DNA of 64,000 nt from Mycobacterium sp. MYCO198283 (GTDB lineage Bacteria; Actinomycetota; Actinomycetes; Mycobacteriales; Mycobacteriaceae): NCBI RefSeq assembly GCF_021213805.1, contig NZ_JAJQJI010000008.1:1-64000 (forward strand), written 5' to 3'. Position 1 is the first letter of the stretch. The number at the start of each line of letters is the position of its first letter. Under the pieces are notes generated by a model. That model was not told the DNA's origin, did not search any database, and was given only the letters and a program-made list of their open reading frames with translations. A program made the position numbers and the translations under genes. Below are positions 20,907 to 31,585 of the stretch, piece by piece.

Positions 20907-23126
20907 ATGGTTGCGCTGACCGACCGGCTCGAGTTCGTCATCGGGAGCAAGGCCGCCACGCTGTGTGACGAGGTCTTCGGACTCCGCACCGTCAACGACC
21001 TGCTCCGGCACTATCCCCGCCGCTACGACGACGGGCTGGCCTTTTACGACGACGCCGATCCGCCCGCGGCGGGCGAGCACGTCACCATCGTCGGAGAGAT
21101 CACCGACGTCGCGACACGGCCGATGAAGAACCGCAACGTCATGCTCACCGCCACGTTGGGTTCCGGACGGCGGGCCATCACGGCCACCTTCTTCAACGCC
21201 CGGGTCACGCAGAAAACCCTCACCAAGGGCGTGCGCGTGATGCTCTCCGGCGAGGTCGGGAGCTTCCGCGGCACACCGCAACTGACCCATCCGGCGTTCC
21301 TGCGGCTCGACACCCCCGGCAAGGTGATCGGGAGCAAACAGCTCAAAGGCCTCGCGGAGTCGCGGCTCACCGGCGACGGCGGTATCGACCCCGCGCTGTT
21401 CGACCGGCCGTTCCTGCCCATCTACCCGGCCAGCGCCCGGCTGCAGAGCTGGACCCTCTTCGCGTGCATCAACCAGGTGCTCGACGTGCTCGACCCGGTC
21501 GAGGACCCGCTGCCGGCGCCGTTTCGCCGCGAGCACGACCTGATGGACGAGGACGCCGCCCTGCGGGCCATCCACCTCGCACGCGACAAGCAGTCGCGAC
21601 AGCGGGCGCAGCGGCGGCTGACCTACGACGAGGCGATCGGCATGCAGTGGGCGCTGGTGACCCGCCGCCACGGCGAGCTGTGGCAGTCCGGGCCGCCCGC
21701 ACCGCCGGTCGACGGCGGCGCGCGGGCCCGGCTGCTCGACCGGCTGCCGTTTGAGCTCACCGCCGGGCAGGCGCAGGTGCTCGGCGAGATCTCGGGCGAC
21801 CTGGCGTCGACGCGGCCGATGAACCGCATGCTGCAGGGCGAGGTGGGCTCCGGCAAGACCATCGTCGCGGTGCTCGCGATGCTGCAGCTGGTCGACGCCG
21901 GCTACCAGTGCGCGCTGCTCGCGCCCACCGAAGTGCTTGCCGCGCAACATGATCGATCGATCCGCGCGGTGCTCGGGCCGCTGGCGGCGGCGGGGGAGCT
22001 CGGCGCCGAGGACGGCGCGATCGCGGTCCGGCTGCTCACCGGGTCCATGACGGCGGCCTCAAAGCGGCAGGTGCGCCAAGAGGTGGCGGCGGGCGCGGTG
22101 GACATCGTCGTCGGCACCCACGCGCTGCTGCACGACGCGGTGCAGTTCGACCGGCTGGGCATGGTGGTGGTCGACGAACAGCACCGGTTCGGCGTCGAGC
22201 AGCGGGACACGCTGCGCGCCAAGGCACCCGCCGGCCTCACCCCGCATCTGCTGGTGATGACCGCGACGCCCATCCCACGGACGGTCGCGCTCACCTACTA
22301 CGGCGATCTGGAGACGTCCACGCTGCGGGAGCTGCCACGCGGCCGGCAGCCGATCACCACCAGAGCCATCTCGGTCCGCGAGACGCCGCAGTGGCTGGCC
22401 CGGGCGTGGGAGCGCATCACCGAGGAGGTCGCGGCGGGCCGGCAGGCCTACGTCGTCGCGTCCCGCATCGACGAGGCCGACGACGACGCGAGTCGCGAGG
22501 ACGCCCGGCTACCGCCCGCCACCACGGTCGTCGAACTGTTCGACCGGCTCCGCCACGGCCCGCTGGCCGGCCTGCGGCTCGGGCTGATGCACGGCCGGCT
22601 GCCGACCGAGGAGAAGGACGCGGTGATGGCGGCGTTCCGCGCCGGCGAACTCGACGTGCTGGTGTGCACCACGGTCATCGAGGTGGGCGTGGACGTGCCG
22701 AACGCCACCGTCATGGTGATCATGGACGCCGACCGCTTCGGCATCAGCCAGCTGCACCAGCTGCGGGGACGCATCGGCCGCGGCGGGCATCCGAGCCTGT
22801 GCATCCTCGCGACCCGGTTCGGGTCCTCGGGCAAGGCCTGGCAGCGGCTCACCAACGTCGCCGGCTCGCTCGACGGCTTCCGGCTCGCCGACCTCGACCT
22901 GGCGGAGCGCCACGAGGGAGATGTGCTGGGCCAGCATCAGTCCGGGCGCCGGGGCACGCTGCGGTTCCTCTCGCTGATCGACCACCTCGACGTCATCCTG
23001 GCCGCGCGCGAGCTCTGCGAGGACATCCACGCCGAGGACCCGACGCTGCGCCATCACCGCGGGATGTCCCTGTTGGCGGCGCCGTTCGACGAGACCGACC
23101 GCATCGAATACCTGGACAAGGCATGA
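20907..23126 (+). CDS. recG: ATP-dependent DNA helicase RecG
   Basis: RecG remodels stalled replication forks and branch-migrates junctions. The 739-residue protein has an N-terminal OB-fold wedge domain (about 60-160, VTIVGEITDV), then superfamily 2 motifs: Walker A GEVGSGKT, DEQH box (VVVDEQHRFG), TATPIPRT, and the C-terminal QLRGRIGRGG. All helicase motifs are intact. It is followed with a 4-base overlap by the secreted nuclease gene. Confidence 0.97.
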   Translation: MVALTDRLEFVIGSKAATLCDEVFGLRTVNDLLRHYPRRYDDGLAFYDDADPPAAGEHVTIVGEITDVATRPMKNRNVMLTATLGSGRRAITATFFNARVTQKTLTKGVRVMLSGEVGSFRGTPQLTHPAFLRLDTPGKVIGSKQLKGLAESRLTGDGGIDPALFDRPFLPIYPASARLQSWTLFACINQVLDVLDPVEDPLPAPFRREHDLMDEDAALRAIHLARDKQSRQRAQRRLTYDEAIGMQWALVTRRHGELWQSGPPAPPVDGGARARLLDRLPFELTAGQAQVLGEISGDLASTRPMNRMLQGEVGSGKTIVAVLAMLQLVDAGYQCALLAPTEVLAAQHDRSIRAVLGPLAAAGELGAEDGAIAVRLLTGSMTAASKRQVRQEVAAGAVDIVVGTHALLHDAVQFDRLGMVVVDEQHRFGVEQRDTLRAKAPAGLTPHLLVMTATPIPRTVALTYYGDLETSTLRELPRGRQPITTRAISVRETPQWLARAWERITEEVAAGRQAYVVASRIDEADDDASREDARLPPATTVVELFDRLRHGPLAGLRLGLMHGRLPTEEKDAVMAAFRAGELDVLVCTTVIEVGVDVPNATVMVIMDADRFGISQLHQLRGRIGRGGHPSLCILATRFGSSGKAWQRLTNVAGSLDGFRLADLDLAERHEGDVLGQHQSGRRGTLRFLSLIDHLDVILAARELCEDIHAEDPTLRHHRGMSLLAAPFDETDRIEYLDKA

Positions 23127-23833
23127 GGCGCCCGACCCTGTGGCTGGCGGTCGCCGCGGCGTTGGCCGTGGTGGTTGCGGGGCAGGTGTCGTGGTCGAGC
23201 GCACACCGCGACGCCGACGGCTTCGTCGCCGCGGCCGACGTCCCGACCGTCGCGCCCGGGACCGACGTGCTCGCGGGCATCGTCGTCATCCCGGCGCGGG
23301 TCCGCGGAAACGACTACCGCCGCGCCGCATTCGGCGAGTCCTGGACCGACGACACCGACGCCCCGGGCGGTCACAACGGCTGCGATACCCGCAACGACGT
23401 CCTCGACCGCGATCTGGTGGACAAGACCTACGTCGCGACCAGCCGCTGTCCGGCGGCCGTGGCCACCGGAACGCTGCGCGATCCGTACACCAGCGAGACC
23501 ATCTTTTTCACCCGCGGCGCAGGATCCGGGCAGTCCGTGCAGATCGACCACCTAGTGCCGCTGGCGCTGGCGTGGGACCTCGGCGCGCGGGGCTGGACGC
23601 CGCAGACGCGGGTGCGGTTCGCGAACGACCCGGCCAACCTGCTCGCCGTGCAGGGCCAGGCGAACCAGGACAAGGGCGACGGGGAGCCGGGCCGGTGGAT
23701 GCCGCCGAACCGGGCGTTCTGGTGCCAGTACGCGGTGCAGTTCGTCGCCGTGCTGCGCGGCTACGCGCTGCCGATCGACGCGCCGTCGGCCGACGTGCTG
23801 CGCGAGGCCGCCGGCACCTGCCCGGCGGGCTGA
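23123..23833 (+). CDS. Secreted HNH-family (DUF1524-type) nuclease (Rv2972c-like)
   Basis: The 236-residue protein has an N-terminal signal or anchor segment (about 5-24, TLWLAVAAALAVVVAGQVSW). The mature part carries the DUF1524/HNH pattern QIDHLVPLALAWDLGA, then NDPANLLAVQGQANQDKGD and PNRAFWCQYAV. The His, Asn and Lys/Asp positions of the nuclease core look intact, plus paired cysteines. Family members are extracellular or cell-wall nucleases; its substrate is unknown. The start overlaps the recG stop (ATGA), so the two are co-transcribed. Confidence 0.82.
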   Translation: MRRPTLWLAVAAALAVVVAGQVSWSSAHRDADGFVAAADVPTVAPGTDVLAGIVVIPARVRGNDYRRAAFGESWTDDTDAPGGHNGCDTRNDVLDRDLVDKTYVATSRCPAAVATGTLRDPYTSETIFFTRGAGSGQSVQIDHLVPLALAWDLGARGWTPQTRVRFANDPANLLAVQGQANQDKGDGEPGRWMPPNRAFWCQYAVQFVAVLRGYALPIDAPSADVLREAAGTCPAG

Positions 23834-23838
23834 GCGCT

Positions 23839-23880
23839 ACGGCCCTTTTGTACGCGACGGCCCTAGATAATCTACGGCCC
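23839..23880. repeat. Three ACGGCCC direct repeats in a convergent gap
   Basis: ACGGCCC occurs at 23839-23845, 23857-23863 and 23874-23880, spaced 17-18 bases apart. The third overlaps the end of the aldo/keto reductase gene. No hairpin or T tract is formed and the function is unknown. Confidence 0.6.
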
Positions 23881-24723
23881 GTTGTAGGTGTCCGGGTCCG
23901 GCCGGAACCGGGTGCCAGCGTCGAGGGCGTTGATGGCGCCGATCTCGTCGTCGGTGAGCTCGAAGTCGAAGACGTCGATGTTCTCGGCGATGCGCTCCGG
24001 ATTCGACGAGCGGGGGATGACGACGTTGCCCAGCTGCAGGCTCCAGCGCAGCAGCACCTGGGCGCCCGTCTTGCCGTGCGCCTCGGCCGCCGCCGCCACC
24101 GCCGGGCGGGCCAGCAGATCCTTGACGCCCGACGGGCTGCCCAGCGGCCCGTACGCCTCGGTGACGATGCCGTAGCCGGCGTTCACCGCCCGCAGTTCGG
24201 CCTGGTTCAGCAGCGGGTGCAGCTCGATCTGGTTGACCGCGGGGGTGAAGAACGACAGGTCGATGATGTCCGACAGGTGTTCGGCGTGGAAGTTGCAGAC
24301 GCCGATGGAGCGGGTGACGCCGTCCTGCTTGGCCTTCATCAGCCCGCCCCAGCTGTCCACGTACTTGCCGTGCTCGCCGGCCGGCCAGTGGATGAGGTAG
24401 AGGTCGACGTAGTCGAGGCCGAGCCGCTCGGCGCTGGCCCGCACGGCGTCCTGCGACGACTGGAAGCCCTGGTCCGACGTCGCGAGTTTGGTCGTGACGT
24501 AGATCTCCTCGCGCGGCACGCCGGAGGCGGCGATGGCCCGGCCGACGGCGGCTTCGTTGCCGTACGCCGATGCCGTGTCGATGAGCCGGTAGCCCGCCTC
24601 CAGCGCCGCGAGGACCGCGCGCTCGGTGTCGTCGTCCGACAACTCACCGACACCGAGGCCGATCACCGGAATGGTGTGGTCGTCGTTCAACGTGACGGTG
24701 GGTATCGCGGCCGCGGACGTCAT
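23872..24723 (-). CDS. Aldo/keto reductase (Rv2971-like)
   Basis: The 283-residue NADPH-dependent oxidoreductase has a complete AKR tetrad context: [13 protein letters not shown] (Asp and Tyr), TTKLA (Lys) and LIHWP (His). The cofactor end [22 protein letters not shown] is also present. Substrate is not evident; the M. tuberculosis orthologue has been linked to carbonyl detoxification. It begins [15 protein letters not shown] and lies 1 base after the stop of a paralogue on the same strand. Confidence 0.9.
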   Translation of the reverse strand: MTSAAAIPTVTLNDDHTIPVIGLGVGELSDDDTERAVLAALEAGYRLIDTASAYGNEAAVGRAIAASGVPREEIYVTTKLATSDQGFQSSQDAVRASAERLGLDYVDLYLIHWPAGEHGKYVDSWGGLMKAKQDGVTRSIGVCNFHAEHLSDIIDLSFFTPAVNQIELHPLLNQAELRAVNAGYGIVTEAYGPLGSPSGVKDLLARPAVAAAAEAHGKTGAQVLLRWSLQLGNVVIPRSSNPERIAENIDVFDFELTDDEIGAINALDAGTRFRPDPDTYNGP

Positions 24724-24724
24724 G

Positions 24725-25558
24725 TCACCTGCCTGTGAAGTTGAAGGTTCGCGGATCGGGTCCGAGCCGCGTGCCGTCGGCGAGCGACGCGATCGATTCG
24801 AGGTCGTCCTCGCGCAACGCGAAATCGAAAACCTCGAAATTGCTGACGATCCGCTCGGGCGTCACCGACTTGGGGATGACGATATTACCGAGCTGGATAT
24901 GCCACCTAATCAACACCTGCGCGGGCGTCTTGCCGTGCCGCTCGGCCACCTCGGCGACCGCCGGGTGCTCCAGCAGCGAGCCCTGCCCCAGCGGGCTCCA
25001 CGCCTCCGTCGCCACACCGAGCCGGTGGTGCACCTCGCGCAGCTCGTGCTGCGGCAGCAGGGGGTGCAGCTCGATCTGGTTGACGGCGGGGACGATCCCC
25101 GTCGCGTCGATCAGGATGCGCAGGTGCTCGGGCTCGAAGTTGCTGACGCCGATGGACCGGATTCGGCCCTGGTCTCGCAGGTGGGCGAACGCCTTGAACG
25201 TGTCGACGAACGTGTTGTGCTCCGGCATCGGCCAGTGGATGAGGTACAGGTCCAGGTACTCCAGCCCGAGCCGGTCCATGCTGGCGTCGAAGGCGGCCAG
25301 CGTCGGCTCGTAGCCCTGGTCGGCGTTCCACAGCTTGGTGACGATGTACACCTCCTCGCGCGGCAGCCCGGACGCGGCGACGGCGCGGCCCACCTCCCGC
25401 TCGTTGCCGTAGGCCGCCGCGGTGTCGATGTGGCGGTAGCCCGCCTCCAGCGCGGTCGCCACCGCCCGTTCGGTAGCTTCGGGCGGGGTCTGCCACACCC
25501 CCAGCCCCAGCTGGGGTATCGCATTGCCGTCGTTCAACGTCACCGAGGGAGCTGCCAT
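24725..25558 (-). CDS. Aldo/keto reductase, second tandem copy
   Basis: This 277-residue paralogue of the neighbouring AKR shares the fold and tetrad ([32 protein letters not shown]) and ends [20 protein letters not shown]. The tandem pair suggests gene duplication. The ATG at 25558 shares its CATG with the start of the divergent lipN, so no space remains between the genes. No ribosome binding site precedes it. Confidence 0.88.
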   Translation of the reverse strand: MAAPSVTLNDGNAIPQLGLGVWQTPPEATERAVATALEAGYRHIDTAAAYGNEREVGRAVAASGLPREEVYIVTKLWNADQGYEPTLAAFDASMDRLGLEYLDLYLIHWPMPEHNTFVDTFKAFAHLRDQGRIRSIGVSNFEPEHLRILIDATGIVPAVNQIELHPLLPQHELREVHHRLGVATEAWSPLGQGSLLEHPAVAEVAERHGKTPAQVLIRWHIQLGNIVIPKSVTPERIVSNFEVFDFALREDDLESIASLADGTRLGPDPRTFNFTGR

Positions 25559-26675
25559 GACAGGGAGTCTGCCAAAGCCGGCCGACGCCGCCCCGCGCGG
25601 CAGGAGCGCGCTGCGCGACGCCGGTGTGAACGCGCTCACCGCGGTGGGGCTGAAGGTCGTCCCGCGGACCCCCGACCGCCTCAAGCGGCTGCTGCTGGGC
25701 GGCCGCACCGTCACCATCGACGGCAACACCCTCGACACGACCCTGCAGTTCCTGCTCACACTGCAGCGCCGCGCGCGTATCGGCGGACTGGTGGCCAGCG
25801 ACGACCCGGCCGTCGCGCGCCGCCAACTCGGTCGGGTCGCGGCGATGATGCCGGTGACCGTCCACGTCGCCACTGCCGACACGACCATCCCCGGCCCGGC
25901 GGGACCGCTGCCCGCGCGCCACTACCGCCCGCCGGAGTCGGCCGGGGCCGGCGGCCCGGCGCCGCTGCTGGTCTTCTACCACGGCGGCGGCTTCGTCATC
26001 GGCGACATCGCGAGCCACGACGGGCTGTGCCGGGTGCTGTGCCGCGACGCCGGGGTGCACGTGCTGAGCGTCGAATACCGGCTGGCGCCCGAGCACAAGG
26101 CGCCGGCGGCGGTCGAGGACGCGCTCGCGGCCTACCGCTGGGCATGTGACAACGCCGCAGCGCTGGGCGCCGACCCGGCGCGGATCGCCGTCGGCGGCGA
26201 CAGTGCCGGCGGAAACCTCGCCGCGGTGGTGTCGCAGCAGGTGCGCGACCACGACCTGCCGACGCCGGCGCTGCAGCTGCTGCTCTACCCGGCCACCGAC
26301 ATGGCGCACGAGACCCGGTCGCGGACGCTGTTCGCCGACGGCTTCTACCTCACCAAGCGCGACATGGACTGGTTCACCGACTGCTATGTGGGCGGCGCCG
26401 GCATCGACACCACGGATCCCCGGGTCTCACCGATGCTCGCCCGCGACCTGTCCGGGCTGGCGCCGGCGCTCGTCGTCACCGCCGGCTTCGATCCGCTGCG
26501 CGACGAAGGCAACCGCTACGCCGAGCTGCTGCGAGCGGCCGGCGTCACGGTCGACCTGCGGGAGTTCGGCTCGCTGATCCACGCATTCGCGAACATGTTC
26601 CCGCTCGGCGGGGGCAGCGCGGTCGCGGTCGCCGAGGTCGCCTCGGCGCTGCGTGCGCATCTGGCGCGACGCTGA
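25557..26675 (+). CDS. lipN: Alpha/beta-hydrolase esterase, HSL family LipN
   Basis: The 372-residue protein is a hormone-sensitive-lipase-type esterase. The oxyanion motif HGGG is at 142-145, the nucleophile in GGDSAGGN (Ser216), the acid in GFDPLRDEG and the catalytic His in IHAFANMF. M. tuberculosis LipN hydrolyses short-chain esters. The N terminus ([10 protein letters not shown]) resembles that of the orthologue, and GAGGGAG lies 5 bases upstream, so the start overlapping the AKR start is likely correct. Confidence 0.9.
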   Translation: MTGSLPKPADAAPRGRSALRDAGVNALTAVGLKVVPRTPDRLKRLLLGGRTVTIDGNTLDTTLQFLLTLQRRARIGGLVASDDPAVARRQLGRVAAMMPVTVHVATADTTIPGPAGPLPARHYRPPESAGAGGPAPLLVFYHGGGFVIGDIASHDGLCRVLCRDAGVHVLSVEYRLAPEHKAPAAVEDALAAYRWACDNAAALGADPARIAVGGDSAGGNLAAVVSQQVRDHDLPTPALQLLLYPATDMAHETRSRTLFADGFYLTKRDMDWFTDCYVGGAGIDTTDPRVSPMLARDLSGLAPALVVTAGFDPLRDEGNRYAELLRAAGVTVDLREFGSLIHAFANMFPLGGGSAVAVAEVASALRAHLARR

Positions 26676-26696
26676 GGGCGCAGACCCGCCCGCCGG

Positions 26697-26702
26697 TACG
26701 CT
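26697..26702 (+). promoter_or_regulatory. -10 box for the dsbA-vkor-pca unit
   Basis: TACGCT fits TANNNT, about 43 bases before GTG 26746, which has a GAGGAAC ribosome site. It probably starts the disulfide pair transcript. Confidence 0.45.
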
Positions 26703-26745
26703 GGGCAGCGCAAATCCCGACCCGACGTGAGGAACGCACCGCACC

Positions 26746-27534
26746 GTGGCCGCCACATCGAAGAAGCCCGTCCGCTACGACCTGAAGAAGCAGGACCGGC
26801 GTCGCAACCTGTTCGTGCAGATCGGGTTGACGGCCGTGGTGATCCTGTTCGCCGCCGGGCTGGTGTCCTACATCGTCATGCACGGCGAGAAGAAGGTCGG
26901 TAAGGACGAGGCACGCGCCGTGCGGGTGGTGTCGGAGAACGTCATCACCAAGGACGGCAGCGACGAGCCGAAGGTGGTGCTGAGCCTCTACGAGGACTTC
27001 CTGTGCCCGGCCTGTGGGGCGTTCGAGCAGCAGGTCGGTCCGAAGCTCGACGAGCTGATCGCCTCGGGCGCCGTCGCCGTCGACTACCACATGGTGAGCA
27101 TCCTCGACCAGCGCGGCGACGGGTACTCGTCGCGCGCCGGTTCTGCCGCATACTGCGTCGCCGACGAGTCGACCGACGCCTTCCGGGAGTTCCACCGGTT
27201 GCTCTACCGGCCCGGCATCCAGCCCGTCGAGAACAGCGGCACCTACCCCGACGACGCCAAGCTGATCGAGTACGCGCGCCAGGCCGGGGTGGTCGGTTCG
27301 GTCCCGCAGTGCATCAGCAGCGGCAAGTACGTCGAGATGGTGCAGGGCATGGCCGCGGCCGGCAAGATCAGCCGGACGCCGACCCTGCGGCTCAACGGCG
27401 AGGAGATCGAGCTCGACCAGCTCGAGGCCAAGGTGAAGGACGCGCTCGGCGGCCAGCTGCCGGCAGCCATCCCCGCGCCCGCCACGCCGGCGCCCGCCAC
27501 GCCGGCAGCGCCCGCCACCCCGGCGGCGCCGTGA
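26746..27534 (+). CDS. dsbA: Membrane-anchored DsbA-like thiol oxidoreductase (Rv2969c-like)
   Basis: This extracytoplasmic thioredoxin-fold oxidase introduces disulfides into exported proteins. The 262 residues comprise a basic cytoplasmic start, one membrane anchor (about 24-46), a DsbA fold with active-site CPAC (Cys87/Cys90, in YEDFLCPACGAFE), a second cysteine pair (AAYCVAD, VPQCISS) and the cis-proline region SRTPTLRLNG. A Pro/Ala/Thr repeat tail (PAPATPAPATPAAPATPAAP-like) ends the protein. It overlaps the VKOR gene by 4 bases; VKOR reoxidises DsbA in mycobacteria. Confidence 0.93.
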   Translation: MAATSKKPVRYDLKKQDRRRNLFVQIGLTAVVILFAAGLVSYIVMHGEKKVGKDEARAVRVVSENVITKDGSDEPKVVLSLYEDFLCPACGAFEQQVGPKLDELIASGAVAVDYHMVSILDQRGDGYSSRAGSAAYCVADESTDAFREFHRLLYRPGIQPVENSGTYPDDAKLIEYARQAGVVGSVPQCISSGKYVEMVQGMAAAGKISRTPTLRLNGEEIELDQLEAKVKDALGGQLPAAIPAPATPAPATPAAPATPAAP

Positions 27535-28169
27535 CCGTCGCGTCGGACGCCGCCCTCGACCCGGCGCCACCCTCCCAGGAGCTGCCGGCGGCGGGCGGGA
27601 CACCGGTCGGTCGCGCGGCCGCCTGGTGGGTGCTGATCGCCGGCATCGTCGGGCTGGGGTCGGCGCTGACGCTCACGATCGAGAAGATCCACATGCTCGG
27701 CGACCCCGCCTACGTGCCGTCGTGCAGCATCAACCCGGTGCTGTCCTGCGGGTCGGTGATGGTCACGCCGCAGGCGCAGGTGTTCGGCTTCCCCAACCCG
27801 CTGATCGGCATCGTGGCGTTCACCGTCGTCGTGGTCACCGGGGTGCTCGCCGTGATGGGGGTTGCGCTGCCGCGCTGGTACTGGACCGCGCTGGCGGCCG
27901 GTACGGCGCTCGGCGCGGTGTTCGTGCACTGGCTGATCTACCAGAGCGTGTTCACCATCGGCGCGCTGTGCCCGTACTGCATGGTCGTGTGGTCGGTGAC
28001 CATCCCGCTGCTCGTCACCGTCACCTCGATCGCCACCCAGGCCCACGCCCGCGGCGGCGTCGTCGGCGTCCTCCACCAGTGGCGCTGGTCGCTCACCGCG
28101 CTGTGGTTCACGGCGGTGATCCTGTTGCTCGGCGTGCAATTCTGGAGCTACTGGTCCACGCTCCTGTAG
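27531..28169 (+). CDS. vkor: Vitamin K epoxide reductase family protein (VKOR, DsbB functional analogue)
   Basis: The 212-residue polytopic membrane protein passes electrons from DsbA to quinones. It has about five membrane helices, the periplasmic loop cysteine pair (SCSINPVLSCGS) and the quinone-proximal CPYC motif (GALCPYCMVVW). The order DsbA-VKOR-pyruvate carboxylase matches Rv2969c-Rv2968c-Rv2967c. The GTG start overlaps the dsbA stop, and its TAG stop shares one base with the pca start. Confidence 0.94.
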   Translation: MTVASDAALDPAPPSQELPAAGGTPVGRAAAWWVLIAGIVGLGSALTLTIEKIHMLGDPAYVPSCSINPVLSCGSVMVTPQAQVFGFPNPLIGIVAFTVVVVTGVLAVMGVALPRWYWTALAAGTALGAVFVHWLIYQSVFTIGALCPYCMVVWSVTIPLLVTVTSIATQAHARGGVVGVLHQWRWSLTALWFTAVILLLGVQFWSYWSTLL

Positions 28170-31100
28170 TGATTTCCAAGGTCCTGGTCGCCAACCGCGG
28201 TGAGATTGCCATCCGCGCGTTCCGGGCGGCATACGAACTCGGCATCGGCACCGTCGCGGTCTATCCCTACGAGGACCGCAACTCGCTGCACCGCCTCAAG
28301 GCCGACGAGTCCTACCAGATCGGCGACATCGGCCACCCGGTGCGGGCGTACCTGTCGGTCGACGAGATCATCCGCGTCGCCCGCCACGCCGGCTGCGACG
28401 CGGTCTATCCCGGCTACGGCTTCCTCTCGGAGAACCCGGAGCTGGCGGCGGCCTGCGCCGCGGCCGGCATCACCTTCGTCGGCCCCAGCGCCGACGTGCT
28501 CGAGCTGACCGGGTCGAAGGTCCGCGCGATCGAGGCCGCGCGGGAGGCGGGGCTGCCGGTGCTGGTGTCGACGCCGCCGTCGACGTCGGTCGACGAGCTG
28601 CTGGCCGCCGCGGCCGGCCTGACGTTCCCGGTCTTCGTCAAGGCCGTCTCCGGCGGCGGGGGCCGCGGCATGCGCCGCGTCACCGACCCCGACGCGCTGC
28701 GCGAAGCGATCGAGGCGGCCAGCCGCGAGGCGGAGTCGGCCTTCGGGGATCCGTCGGTGTACCTCGAACAGGCGGTGCAGAACCCCCGCCACATCGAGGT
28801 GCAGATCCTCGCCGACACCTCCGGCGACGTGGTGCACCTCTTCGAGCGCGACTGCAGCCTGCAGCGTCGGCACCAGAAGGTGATCGAGCTGGCGCCCGCG
28901 CCGAACCTCCACCCGGAGCTGCGGGAGCGGATCTGCGCCGACGCGGTGGCGTTCGCCCGCCACATCGACTACGCGTTCGCCGGCACCGTCGAGTTCCTGC
29001 TCGACGAGCGCGGCCAGCACGTGTTCATCGAGATGAACCCCCGCATCCAGGTGGAGCACACGGTCACCGAGGAGATCACCGACGTCGACCTGGTGGCCAG
29101 CCAGCTGCGCATCGCCGACGGCGAATCGCTGGCGGACCTGGGGCTGCGGCAGGACACGTTGACCGCGCCGCGGGGTTTCGCCATGCAGTGCCGCATCACC
29201 ACCGAGGACCCGGCCAACGGGTTCCGGCCCGACACCGGCCGCATCACCGGCTACCGCTCACCGGGCGGCGCCGGCATCCGGCTCGACGGCGGCACGCACC
29301 TGGGCGCGGAGATCAGCGCCCACTTCGACTCGATGCTGGTGAAGCTGACCTGCCGCGGCCGGGACTTCTCGACCGCGGTGGCGCGGGCCCGCCGGGCGCT
29401 CGCCGAGTTCCGGGTGCGCGGCGTGTCGACGAACATCCCGTTCCTGCAGGCGGTGGTCAACGACCCCGACTTCCGGGCGGGCCGGGTCACCACCTCGTTC
29501 ATCGAGGAGCGGCCCTACCTGCTCACCGCCCGCACCCCGGCCGACCGCGGCACCCGCATCCTCAACTACCTCGCCGACGTCACCGTCAACCAGCCGCACG
29601 GGCCGCGGCCCTCGACGGTGTACCCGCAGGACAAGCTGCCGGTGCTGGACCTGACGAGTGAACCGCCCGCCGGCTCCAAGCAGCGGCTCGCCGCACTCGG
29701 GCCCGAAGGGTTCGCCCGCTGGTTGAAGGACGAACCCGCGGTCGCCGTCACCGACACCACGTTCCGCGACGCGCATCAATCGCTGCTCGCGACCCGGCTG
29801 CGGTCGACGGGGCTGTTGATGGTGGCCCCGTACGTCGCCCGGATGACCCCGCAGCTGCTGAGCGTCGAATGTTGGGGCGGCGCAACGTATGACGTCGCGC
29901 TGCGGTTCCTCAAGGAGGATCCGTGGGAGCGGCTGGCAGCCCTGCGGGAGGCGATGCCGAACATCTGCCTGCAGATGCTGCTGCGGGGCCGCAACACCGT
30001 CGGCTACACGCCGTACCCGGAGTCGGTCACCTCCGCGTTCGTCGACGAGGCGACCGCGACCGGAATCGACATCTTCCGGATCTTCGACGCGCTCAACAAC
30101 GTCGACTCGATGCGGCCCGCCATCGACGCGGTCCGCGCCACCGGCGCCGCGGTGGCCGAGGTGGCGATGTCCTACACCGGCGATCTCTCCGATCCCGCCG
30201 AGCAGCTCTACACCCTCGACTACTACCTGCGGCTCGCCGAGCAGATCGTCGACGCCGGCGCCCACGTGCTGGCGATCAAGGACATGGCCGGGCTGCTGCG
30301 GCCACCCGCCGCCGCCACGCTGGTGTCGGCACTGGTCGACCGGTTCGACCTGCCGGTGCACGTGCACACCCACGACACCCCCGGCGGGCAGCTCGCGACG
30401 CTCGTCGCGGCCTGGCAGGCCGGGGCGTCGGCGGTGGACGGCGCGGCGGCACCGCTGGCCGGCACCACCAGCCAGCCGGCGCTGAGCTCGATCGTCGCCG
30501 CGGCCGCCCACACCGACCGCGATACCGGGCTCTCGCTCGCCGCGGTCTGCGACCTCGAGCCGTACTGGGAGGCGCTGCGGAAGGTGTACGCGCCCTTCGA
30601 CGTCGCCGCGTCGGGCCCGCCGTCCCCGACCGGGCGCGTGTACTCCCACGAGATCCCCGGCGGGCAGCTGTCGAACCTGCGCCAGCAGGCCATCGCGCTG
30701 GGCCTGGGCGACCGGTTCGAGGAGATCGAGGCCGCCTACGCGGGCGCCGACCGGGTGCTGGGGCGGCTGGTGAAGGTGACACCGTCGTCGAAGGTGGTCG
30801 GCGACCTGGCGCTCGCGCTGGTCGGAGCCGGTGTCACCGCCGACGACTTCGCCGCCGAGCCCGACCGCTTCGACATCCCGGACTCGGTGATCGGCTTCCT
30901 GCGCGGCGAACTGGGCGAGCCGCCGGGCGGCTGGCCGGAACCGCTGCGCACGCGGGCGCTGGCCGGCCGCGCGCCCGCGAAGCCGGCGCCCGAGCTCACC
31001 GCCGACGACGAGAAGCTGCTCGCCCAACCCGGGCCGCAGCGGCAGGCCACGCTGAACCGGCTGCTGTTCCCCGGCCCGACCCGCGAACTCGAGGCGCATC

Positions 31101-31585
31101 GCGAGCTCTACGGCGACACCTCGCGACTCTCGGCCAACCAGTTCTTCTACGGGCTGCGCCACGGCGACGAGCACCGGGTGGAGTTGGAGCGCGGCGTCCA
31201 GCTGCTCATCGGGCTGGAGGCGATCTCCGACCCCGACGAGCGCGGCATGCGCACCGTGATGTGCCTGCTGAACGGACAGTTGCGGCCGATCCTGGTGCGC
31301 GACAACAGCATTGCCAGCGAGATCCCCACCGCGGAGCGGGCCGACCGCCGCGACCCGGACCACATCGCCGCCCCGTTCGCCGGGGTCGTCACCGTCGGGG
31401 TGGACGTCGGCGACGCCATCGAGGCCGGGCAGACGGTGGCGACCATCGAGGCGATGAAGATGGAGGCCGCGATCACCGCGCCCAAGGCGGGAACCGTTGC
31501 GCGCATCGCGGTGTCGCGCACTGCGCAGGTGGAGGGCGGCGACCTGCTGCTGGTAATCGGCAGCCGCGACGGGGGCACCGGCTGA
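28169..31585 (+). CDS. pca: Pyruvate carboxylase
   Basis: The single-chain enzyme carboxylates pyruvate to oxaloacetate (anaplerosis). It has 1138 residues. The biotin carboxylase domain occupies about 1-450 ([41 protein letters not shown]). The carboxyltransferase domain is at about 520-960 ([15 protein letters not shown], metal-site [10 protein letters not shown]). The C-terminal biotin domain carries the biotinylated lysine in EAMKMEA (Lys1097). All domains are intact. GTG 28169 follows the VKOR stop directly, which gives translational coupling. Confidence 0.97.
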   Translation: MISKVLVANRGEIAIRAFRAAYELGIGTVAVYPYEDRNSLHRLKADESYQIGDIGHPVRAYLSVDEIIRVARHAGCDAVYPGYGFLSENPELAAACAAAGITFVGPSADVLELTGSKVRAIEAAREAGLPVLVSTPPSTSVDELLAAAAGLTFPVFVKAVSGGGGRGMRRVTDPDALREAIEAASREAESAFGDPSVYLEQAVQNPRHIEVQILADTSGDVVHLFERDCSLQRRHQKVIELAPAPNLHPELRERICADAVAFARHIDYAFAGTVEFLLDERGQHVFIEMNPRIQVEHTVTEEITDVDLVASQLRIADGESLADLGLRQDTLTAPRGFAMQCRITTEDPANGFRPDTGRITGYRSPGGAGIRLDGGTHLGAEISAHFDSMLVKLTCRGRDFSTAVARARRALAEFRVRGVSTNIPFLQAVVNDPDFRAGRVTTSFIEERPYLLTARTPADRGTRILNYLADVTVNQPHGPRPSTVYPQDKLPVLDLTSEPPAGSKQRLAALGPEGFARWLKDEPAVAVTDTTFRDAHQSLLATRLRSTGLLMVAPYVARMTPQLLSVECWGGATYDVALRFLKEDPWERLAALREAMPNICLQMLLRGRNTVGYTPYPESVTSAFVDEATATGIDIFRIFDALNNVDSMRPAIDAVRATGAAVAEVAMSYTGDLSDPAEQLYTLDYYLRLAEQIVDAGAHVLAIKDMAGLLRPPAAATLVSALVDRFDLPVHVHTHDTPGGQLATLVAAWQAGASAVDGAAAPLAGTTSQPALSSIVAAAAHTDRDTGLSLAAVCDLEPYWEALRKVYAPFDVAASGPPSPTGRVYSHEIPGGQLSNLRQQAIALGLGDRFEEIEAAYAGADRVLGRLVKVTPSSKVVGDLALALVGAGVTADDFAAEPDRFDIPDSVIGFLRGELGEPPGGWPEPLRTRALAGRAPAKPAPELTADDEKLLAQPGPQRQATLNRLLFPGPTRELEAHRELYGDTSRLSANQFFYGLRHGDEHRVELERGVQLLIGLEAISDPDERGMRTVMCLLNGQLRPILVRDNSIASEIPTAERADRRDPDHIAAPFAGVVTVGVDVGDAIEAGQTVATIEAMKMEAAITAPKAGTVARIAVSRTAQVEGGDLLLVIGSRDGGTG

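Noticed and set aside
22391-23833. 480-codon frame running from inside recG into the secreted nuclease
   Set aside because: The part before 23123 is an Arg/Gly-rich shadow of recG; the nuclease starts at ATG 23123 with its signal peptide.
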